From Streptomyces sp. NBC_00582 (GTDB lineage Bacteria; Actinomycetota; Actinomycetes; Streptomycetales; Streptomycetaceae): a stretch of DNA of 64,000 bases. Under the pieces are notes generated by a model. The model had not been told where the DNA came from. It searched no databases and worked only from the letters and a program-made list of their open reading frames with translations. The stretch spans positions 8,618,001 through 8,682,000 of the forward strand of contig NZ_CP107772.1 of NCBI RefSeq assembly GCF_036345155.1. The letters are read 5' to 3'. Made by a program: the position numbers and the translations under genes. Shown here one piece after another: positions 43,845 to 50,334 of this stretch. How positions within the stretch are numbered: position 1 is the stretch's first letter; every line of letters begins with the position of its first letter.

Positions 43845-44489
43845 ATGAGCAGGATCCCTGTGTTCGGCGCGGCCGGAAAGGCCGGCTCGCGCGTCGTCAC
43901 CGAGGCCGCCGCGCGCGGTCACCAGGTCACGGCCGTAGCCCGTGGCCTCGACGCGCTGACCGCCCTCCCCGAGGGCGTGCAGGCCGCCGCCGGTGACATC
44001 ACCGACCCCGAGTCCGTCGCCCGCCTGGCCAAGAACGCCGACGTGATCGTGCTGACGGTGGGCGGCCCCAGCCCCTCCCTCTACACCAACGCCGTCGCTG
44101 CCGCCGCGTCGGCCGTCCGCGGCCTCGGCCCGGCCGGGCCGCGCATCATTCACATGGGCGGCGGCGCCAGCCTCCTGAATGAGCAGGGTGTGCGCTTCTT
44201 CGACGCACCGGGCTTCCCAGAGGAGTTCAAGCCCTACGCCATCGGCCAGATCCGCGCGCTCGACGCCTATCTCGCGCTCGACGACAGCGTGACCTGGACC
44301 TACCTTTCCCCGCCGCCGGTCCACTTCGCCCCCGGCGAGCGCACCGGCCATTACCGCACCGGTCTCGATCAGCCCGTCGTCGGCGACGACGGCCAGGCCC
44401 GCATCTCCTACGAGGACTACGCCGCCGCTCTCGTCGACGAGATCGAGAACCCCCGCCACCTCAACCGACGTTTCACCGTCGGCTACTGA
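43845..44489 (+). CDS. NAD(P)H-binding atypical SDR (NmrA/YwnB-like)
   Basis: Rossmann-fold protein (214 aa) beginning MSRIPVFGAAGKAGSRVVTE, a GxxGxxG dinucleotide site. It has IIHMGGGASLLNEQGVRFFD and a C-terminal SYEDYAAALVDEIENPRHLN typical of the BVR-B/YwnB group of NAD(P)H-binding proteins. There is no classical YxxxK. Likely an NADPH-linked reductase or redox sensor working with the MBL-fold protein under AraC control. Confidence 0.87.
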   Translation: MSRIPVFGAAGKAGSRVVTEAAARGHQVTAVARGLDALTALPEGVQAAAGDITDPESVARLAKNADVIVLTVGGPSPSLYTNAVAAAASAVRGLGPAGPRIIHMGGGASLLNEQGVRFFDAPGFPEEFKPYAIGQIRALDAYLALDDSVTWTYLSPPPVHFAPGERTGHYRTGLDQPVVGDDGQARISYEDYAAALVDEIENPRHLNRRFTVGY

Positions 44490-44677
44490 CTCCCCCACAG
44501 CGACCTGGCGCCCGCCGTGCGACGTGGCCGTGCCTCCAGGCTCTCCCGGGCCTTGGTGCCGCACACCGGCCGCGGCCGGGATCGGCGAGCGGCGGCCGTT
44601 CGGTCGGGGGCTGGTGGCTACCCAGGGGGCCGGGAGCCCGGCGGGTCGACTGGTCAGGGGGTGAGAGGGGCTCGGGC

Positions 44678-45508
44678 CTAGCTGTGCTGACCGGACAGGT
44701 TGGTGACACGGCTGGCTGGGGGGTGGCCGCCGATGCCGGTGTGGGGTCGGTGGTAGTTGTACCAGTGCAGCCAGTCGGGAAACGCTGCCTGACGTTCGCT
44801 GTCTGACATGTAGGGCCGCGTGTAGGCCCATTCCTCGAGCAGGGTGCGGTGGAAGCGTTCGACCTTGCCGTTCGTCTGCGGCCGCCAGGGCCTCGTCCAG
44901 CGGGGACTGATCCCCAGGTCGAGGCAGGTGTCACGCCAGGTGTTCTTGGTGTAGGCCAGGCGGGAGTGGTCGTCCAGGGCGGTGTGCAGGTGGGCGTAGC
45001 CGGTCCCGGTGCGGTTGCGTCGGCCTTCGGCGCGGCCCTGGGTGCGGTGCCCGCCGCCGTCGGGAATCCGCCCCAGCTTCTTGACGTCGATGTGGACCAG
45101 TTCGCCGGGCCGTGCACGCTCGTAACGGCGGACGGGTTCGCCGGTGGCCCGGTCGACGGCGGCCAGGACGGGCAGGCCGTGCCGGCGCAGGATGCGATGG
45201 GCGGTGGAGGCGGCGACGCCGGTGCGGGCGGCCAGCCGCAGGGGGCCGATACGGTGCTCGCGCCGCAGCCGCACGACCCGTTCTTCCACCGCCGCCGGTG
45301 TCCGGTGCGGTTGACGGTGCGGGCGGCTGGAGCGGTCCCGCATCCCCGCCTCGCCGTGCTGCCGGTAGCGGCTCGCCCAGCGTGCGGCGGTGGTGTGACT
45401 GACCTGGAAGCGTTCCGCGGCCCGGCGCAGCGGCCAGCCGTCGTCCACGACACACCGGGCCAGACGGAGCCTGCCGGTCGGCGTCAGCGGCGCATTACGG
45501 TGGGACAC
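44678..45508 (-). mobile_element. IS481-family transposase with internal deletion of the catalytic core
   Basis: DDE transposase frame (276 aa) from GTG 45508 (VSHRNAPLTPTGRLRLARC, AGGAGG upstream). The N-terminal HTHs (GWPLRRAAERFQVSHTTAAR; RIGPLRLAARTGVAASTAHR) are intact, as are the first Asp (LVHIDVKKLGRIPDGGG) and the C-terminal RPQTNGKVERFHRTLLEEWA. Between DDHSRLAYTK and NTWRDTC, near base 44,950, about 45 residues with the TDNG-type second catalytic Asp are missing in frame. The enzyme should be inactive. No matching terminal inverted repeats were found, so the element appears truncated. Confidence 0.85.
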
Positions 45509-45739
45509 GAGGGCCTCCTGCGGTCGGGTGCAGATGCGGGAAGGGTGACGTCGTCGTACGGGCCGGTGATCGCGCTCGGCAGGCCGATGACGACGTACGG
45601 CCGGTCCTCCGCAGCCCGGCGGTCCATGACTGCGGCGATCTCCGCCCGTGCCTCCTCGACCATGCGCGGGTCGTCGGAGCCCGGCTGTCCGGCGTGACAA
45701 GAGCGGGGAACGGGACCCCGTCAGGGGCGGAAAGGGTGC

Positions 45740-46409
45740 CGAGAGCGCCACTTCGACGACGACCTGCTCGCCCGCGTTGGCGGCCGCTACGAACTGACCC
45801 CCTGGGCGAAGTCCTCCTCGACCGCACCACGGCGGCGTACGGCCTGCCAGAACGCTTCTTCACCAGTCAGGCCGACTTCGATCGGGCCACGGAGTCACGA
45901 GAGTTCACCCTCGCCACCACCGACTACGCCGTGACGTTCTTCGGAGCCGTACTCGCCCGGACCTTCGACCGCGAGGCCCGAGGAGGGTCTTCCTCGTCGC
46001 CGAAGAGAACCACGAGGTGGGTGATCACCTCACCCGGGTGGACCTGGGGCGGCTGCCGTGGGTGACGTACCTGCGCGCCCACGATTCCCCGGCGGTGCGC
46101 CGGCTCGGCATGCTCGGCATCGAACCACGGGTGGACGTGTCCGTCGACAGCTTCACGGCGCTGCCCTTCCTGGTCGCCGGCACTCGTCGCATCGCCCTCA
46201 TCCCCGCACTCCTTGCCGAACGGCTCCGCGGCGTCGCACCGGTACGGATCATGAAACCGCCCTACGAGTCAGTGCCACTGCGGGAGGCGCTGTGGTGGCA
46301 CCCTCTCCACACCCGCGACGCCGCCCATGTCTGGCTGCGTGAGACGGCGGCGCGCGTGACCTCGGCCGAGAAACAGCAGGTCGCCCCCCCCGAACCGGCC
46401 ATCCGCTGA
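45740..46409 (+). pseudogene. LysR-family regulator, substrate-binding domain only, frameshifted
   Basis: The first readable part, RHFDDDLLARVGGRYELTP, is the end of a LysR HTH domain. The preceding HTH is missing, apparently lost where the IS element lies. The frame shifts at the LTP-LGEVLLDR junction (one C short in a run of C at about 45,800) and again near 45,985. It then continues as LTRVDLGRLPWVTYLRAHDS ... TALPFLVAGTRRIALIPALL to a natural C-terminus. A relic of a NodD/LeuO-like regulator; its target gene is not recognisable. Confidence 0.7.
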
Positions 46410-46446
46410 GCGGATGAGGAGATCCGGCAGTTCGATGGTGTGCGTA

Positions 46447-48033
46447 TCAGTGGGTGGTGCGCAGTCGGCGGGGCCAGATTCCCTGCTTGCCCGGTGCGAG
46501 GATGCCGGCCGGGTCGAGCGCGTCCTTGATTCTTTCCACCATGGCCAGGTGGGCGTGGTCGTTGAAGTCGAACTGCTCCGCCACGAGGTCCATGAACGCG
46601 ATGTGGGTGCGATACTCGCCGTAGCCCAGCCGTGCCGCCTCGACCACCATGTCGCGGTAGAGCTGGTGGGCCGCCTTCACCTGCGGTTCGTCCGCCACGT
46701 CGTAGAGGATCAGGGAGACGTGGATGGCGTAGCGCTGGTACAGGATGATGCCGCAGGTGTAGTCGAATCCGGCTTCCTCCACCCGGGTCCGGACCAGATC
46801 GACGATGCGGCGCGTGTCCACGCCCGCGAGGGGGATGGTGGAGGCGAAGGAGAGGTGGCCGCCGGTGCCGTACATCTTCAGGACATCCAGCATCGACATG
46901 TCGGGCACGCCCGCCATCACGCGTGCCTTCTGGTCGGCCAGGGCAGGGTTGCCGAGCCGCGCCTCCTCCGGGTCGATGAACGTCCCGGTGAGCTCCGCGT
47001 CGGGGATGGACACGATCGCCGTGTGTATGCGCTCGAAGTTGCGCTCGACGATCTCCCGGTCGCCGTACAGGGCGAAGCGGATGTTCCACGCTCCCATCAC
47101 CGCAGCCTCCGGTCCGAGCCCCTCGGGTAGGTCACGGGGGACCGGGGTGTCCTGGTCCCAGAAGTCGCCGCGCCGGAAGGGGGGCGGAAGTATGGACAGC
47201 ATCGGGCAGTTGGCGACTGTGCCGTCGACCAGGAAAGGCCGGAACGTGTCGACCAGCGCCTCCAGGTCGCTTTCCTGGCGGACCTTGATGTCGCAGACCT
47301 TGTAGGTGTCTGGCTGGGGCATCACCCAGACGCCCATCTTGGTGACGATGCCCATGTTGGACTGCATGAAGAGGCTGTCCGTGCTCGGGCCGAAGCCGCG
47401 CTTGGACAGGTGCCAGGTCTTGCTGGCCGTCATCGCGCCCGTACCGGTGCGTACCAGCGAACCGTCCGCGAGGACCACCTCCATGCCGCACTGGGCCGCA
47501 GCGTGATCGCCGTAGAGGGTGAAGCCGTTGCCGTGGTCGAGCGTGTTGCCGATGACGCTTCCCCAGCTGATGTCGGGCATGTTCACCCAGAGCTTCTTGC
47601 CCGATGCCTGTACGGCGTCATAGAGGTCGCGGAAGGACACGCCGGGCTCGACGACGACATAGGCGAGGTCCTCGTCGATCTCCAGCACGCGGTTCATCCG
47701 GCGCAGGTTGACCACGACGGTGTCCGGGTCGCGGGGAGCCGATCCGCCGTAGCCGTTGTTGCGTCCCTGCGAGTTGGTCCAGATCGCGACGCCGGTCTCG
47801 GCGGCGATGCGGACGACGGCCTGGACGTCCTCCACCGAGCCTGGCTGGAGGACCGCCGGGGTCCGGTAGCCGAAGCCGGCGGGGGAGTACGGGTCGGTGA
47901 ACTCCGCGAGGGACGCCTCGTCGGTGAGCACGTGCTCCGGGCCCAGCGCCTCGCGCCAGCGGGTCAGTGCCGTCTCGAGGTCACCGGCCGTGGTGGGCGT
48001 ACCGGCGACGGGTGTGCTGTCGGTCTGGTCCAT
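46447..48033 (-). CDS. Vanillyl-alcohol oxidase/4-cresol dehydrogenase-type FAD oxidase
   Basis: Flavoenzyme of the VAO/PCMH family (528 aa from ATG 48033, GGAG upstream) that oxidises para-substituted phenols at the benzylic carbon through a quinone methide. The PCMH-type FAD domain has WTNSQGRNNGYGGSAPRD and AYVVVEPGVSFRDLYDAV. The catalytic-Asp region is NTLDHGNGFTLYGDHAAAQC, matching the VAO TPYGDH motif. GGHLSFAST may hold the covalent-flavin His (inferred). No cytochrome c subunit gene accompanies it, suggesting an O2-using oxidase like eugenol oxidase. Same strand as the SDR, 38 bases downstream of it. Confidence 0.9.
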   Translation of the reverse strand: MDQTDSTPVAGTPTTAGDLETALTRWREALGPEHVLTDEASLAEFTDPYSPAGFGYRTPAVLQPGSVEDVQAVVRIAAETGVAIWTNSQGRNNGYGGSAPRDPDTVVVNLRRMNRVLEIDEDLAYVVVEPGVSFRDLYDAVQASGKKLWVNMPDISWGSVIGNTLDHGNGFTLYGDHAAAQCGMEVVLADGSLVRTGTGAMTASKTWHLSKRGFGPSTDSLFMQSNMGIVTKMGVWVMPQPDTYKVCDIKVRQESDLEALVDTFRPFLVDGTVANCPMLSILPPPFRRGDFWDQDTPVPRDLPEGLGPEAAVMGAWNIRFALYGDREIVERNFERIHTAIVSIPDAELTGTFIDPEEARLGNPALADQKARVMAGVPDMSMLDVLKMYGTGGHLSFASTIPLAGVDTRRIVDLVRTRVEEAGFDYTCGIILYQRYAIHVSLILYDVADEPQVKAAHQLYRDMVVEAARLGYGEYRTHIAFMDLVAEQFDFNDHAHLAMVERIKDALDPAGILAPGKQGIWPRRLRTTH

Positions 48034-48071
48034 CTCAGTACTCCAGGGGGTGTGTCGGTGCCGTGCGGGGA

Positions 48072-48881
48072 TCAACGGGCGGCCGCAGCGGTGAAGGCCC
48101 GGGCGATGCCCGCGTGCCGCGACTCGAGCATCGGCAGGCCCTGCGGGTGGGTGATGATGTAGAGATCGCCTCGCCGGACTCCGTCGAGGATGATCCCGGC
48201 CGCGTCGTACGCCTCCATCCACTCGCCCGGCGGCAGATGGTCGTCGTTGCTCCCGTGCGGCGCGCCGCCGGCCAGGCCGGGCCGCTTCAGCGCGTTCTCG
48301 CCGATGTTCGACCTCACCTGCGCGGGCGCCAGCACTGAGAGGACCACCTGGCTGCCCTCCGCCTCCAGTTCGGCCCGCACGGTCTCGGTCAACGCCACCA
48401 CGGCGAACTTGGACGCCGCGTAGGCGCTCATACCGGGCGGGGTCACGAGTCCCGCCATCGACGCGGTGTTGAGCATGCCGCCCCCGTCGGGGTTGGCCTT
48501 CAGCAGCGGCAGGAACGCCTTCATGCCGTGCACGACCCCGTGAACGTTGATGTCGAACACCCAGCGGAAGTCATCGAGCGTCAACTCGTCGAATGGAGCG
48601 AGTGGCCCGACTCCCGCGTTGTTCGCCACGAAGTCGACGGTGCCGAATCGGTCGACGGTCCAGTCGGCCAGTTCCTGTACGGCGGCGGCGTCGCGGACGT
48701 CGACGACGTAGGGCGTCGCGGCGATGTCCTCGGCGGTCGCTGCCAGCAGGCTCGCGTCGTGGTCCGCGATGACGACCTGGGCTCCTTCGTCCACGAGCCG
48801 CTGTGCCAGTCCCTTGCCTATGCCGGACGCTCCGCCTGTCACGACGGCGACGCGGCCGCTGAAATCCTTGATCCCGGTCAT
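48072..48881 (-). CDS. Short-chain dehydrogenase/reductase
   Basis: Classical SDR (269 aa): MTGIKDFSGRVAVVTGGASG, with TGxxxGxG; NNAGVGPLAPFDELTLDDF; catalytic Ser in NTASMAGLVTPPG, then YAASK. The acidic residue in VVIADHD after strand 2 favours NAD(H). ATG 48881 follows AAGGAG. Upstream of the VAO-type gene in the same direction; a plausible job is oxidising the benzylic alcohol made by that enzyme to a ketone. Confidence 0.9.
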   Translation of the reverse strand: MTGIKDFSGRVAVVTGGASGIGKGLAQRLVDEGAQVVIADHDASLLAATAEDIAATPYVVDVRDAAAVQELADWTVDRFGTVDFVANNAGVGPLAPFDELTLDDFRWVFDINVHGVVHGMKAFLPLLKANPDGGGMLNTASMAGLVTPPGMSAYAASKFAVVALTETVRAELEAEGSQVVLSVLAPAQVRSNIGENALKRPGLAGGAPHGSNDDHLPPGEWMEAYDAAGIILDGVRRGDLYIITHPQGLPMLESRHAGIARAFTAAAAR

Positions 48882-49147
48882 ACGGAACTCCTTCTCCTGC
48901 GTGAGATGCGTGGGGGGCGCCGGACGCCCTGGATCAGGCGGTCCGGAACAGACGCTTGAGCTTGGCCGGTGGGGTGGGGTGGTTGACGGCCATGACCGTG
49001 CGGTGCTCCTCGGAGCCCGGGCCAGGCCAACAGGACGTGGCACAGGGAGAGGTCACCGTCCAGTACGGCGGGGTTTCCGGCCGGCGCGGCGCCGCCGGCC
49101 ATCTTCAGGTCCCAGCCGGTGGAGGAGGACGTTGTGGTGGTCGCCGC

Positions 49148-49891
49148 CTCAGCGTTCGAGGACGAGGACGAGGTCCTGGCCCATGCCGATGCAGAGGGTG
49201 GCGACGCCGACCCCGCCGCCCGCACGGGCGAGTTGGTGGGCGACGGCCGCGGCCAGGGCGTGGCCGAGCGCGATGGCACCCCCTGGGGGTTGAGGATCGC
49301 CGGACTGGGCCTTGGCGGCCTTTCGGTGGCTGTGCAGGGCGAACTCGTCCTGCTGCTCGCGGCTGATCTTGTGCTTGTCGGCGATGAGTTCGGCCGACTC
49401 GCCCAGCGGGATGGTCCACTGCGGGTCATCCCGGGGTTGACCATGCGCCAGCCCAGCGTGGTCGAGTACAGCTCGGCGTGCCCGGCCGGGAACGGCTCGT
49501 CGGACTTGGGCAGCACATACGGCGCCCCAGTCATCGACTCCACCCCGCCGGCCACGGCGATGTGGGCGTCGCCGGCCGCGATGGCGCGGGGGGCCTGAAT
49601 CACGGTCTCCATACCGGCGGCGGACAGGCGGTTCATGGTGACGCCGGGCACGGAGGCCGGCAGTACCGCCAGGAGCGCGGCCATGCGGCCGGCGTGGCGG
49701 TTCTCCTCGCCCGCACCGATGGCGTTGCCGAAGTAGACGTCCTCGACAAGGGACGGGTCCAAGTTGGCCGTACTGGCGAGGAGTTCGCGGATGACGAGCG
49801 CGGCGAGGTCGTCCGGACGCATGGACGCGAGGTCACCGTTGTAGCGGCCGATCGGCGTGCACACCGCATCGACGATGTGGACGGACCTCAC
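49148..49891 (-). pseudogene. pcaF: 3-Oxoadipyl-CoA/acetyl-CoA thiolase, frameshifted, core deleted, active-site Cys lost
   Basis: Starts at GTG 49891 with GGAGGAA upstream: VRSVHIVDAVCTPIGRYNGD, like PcaF. The N-terminal half continues in frame to GWRMVNPGMT. Where thiolases have NRLCxSG the sequence reads MNRLSAAGMETV, so the nucleophilic Cys is Ser. The frame then shifts to IPLGESAELIADKHKISREQ, then jumps to the C-terminal GGAIALGHALAAAV and GVATLCIGMGQDLVLVLER. Much of the second half is absent. The residual bases 48,882-49,147 hold no identifiable gene. Confidence 0.85.
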
Positions 49892-49992
49892 AACGGTTCC
49901 TCCGCGACGGCCCTGAAGCCGCCCACCGTGAGTGACGCGCCGTCGCCCACGTCGGCCACCGTCTCCGCAGCAGACTCCCACACCGTGTTCAC
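49888..49992 (-). pseudogene. pcaI: 34-codon N-terminal remnant of 3-oxoacid CoA-transferase subunit A
   Basis: A short frame from GTG 49992, preceded by GAGGTGA, reads VNTVWESAAETVADVGDGAS then LTVGGFRAVAEEPL and stops. This matches the N-terminus of 3-oxoadipate/3-oxoacid CoA-transferase alpha subunits (DGASLxVGGFG). The remaining ~200 residues and the whole beta subunit are gone. The stop overlaps the thiolase GTG (GTGA), preserving the coupling of an ancestral pcaIJF operon after an internal deletion. Confidence 0.65.
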
Positions 49993-50263
49993 GCCATCAC
50001 CTCACCGGCGGCGAGGTCTGGCGGGCACTGGGCGGGACGCGTGCCCGCGATCGTCAGGCACGGGAACGGGCGTAAGTTCCAGCTGGAGAGCATTGCGAAC
50101 CACACCTTGTCGAGGAGCAAGTAGGTGACCGTGGGAGGGCAAGGGTTGTGGTGTGCGGCGGTGGAGTGCGTACACCAGGGTGTACGAGGACGTGGACTCG
50201 CTTGACCTCGCCCCGGACACGCGGACGTGCACCGTCAGGGCCTGCGCCACCTCCAGCGCGGAC
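49993..50263. other. Interval between the fusion gene and the pcaI remnant, with a perfect palindrome
   Basis: No gene-like frame. GTACACC (50170-50176) and GGTGTAC (50179-50185) form a 16-base operator-like palindrome with a two-base centre, about 180 bp upstream of the pcaI remnant start. It may be a regulator site of the old pca operon. The interval ends at the terminator hairpin of the fusion gene. Confidence 0.4.
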
Positions 50264-50304
50264 CTGCCGTGGACGGCGGTACGTCCTTCCGCCGTCCACG
50301 GCAG
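50264..50304 (-). terminator. Terminator after the monooxygenase-hydrolase gene
   Basis: CTGCCGTGGACGGCGG (50264-50279) and CCGCCGTCCACGGCAG (50289-50304) form a perfect 16-bp stem with a nine-base loop, 31 bases beyond the stop of the minus-strand fusion gene. Confidence 0.8.
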
Positions 50305-50334
50305 ACTTCCCACCGGAGAGGTGACTTCCGGCGG

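Noticed and set aside
45495..45693. Minus-strand frame with RPYVVIGLPSAITGPYDDV upstream of the IS481 transposase
   Set aside because: Reads like a protein fragment but no family was recognised, and it is cut by the IS and the LysR relic; too little to annotate.
48882..49147. Possible small gene between the SDR and thiolase remnant
   Set aside because: Short minus-strand frames (such as one ending KLKRLFRTA) have no start signal or family resemblance; treated as debris.
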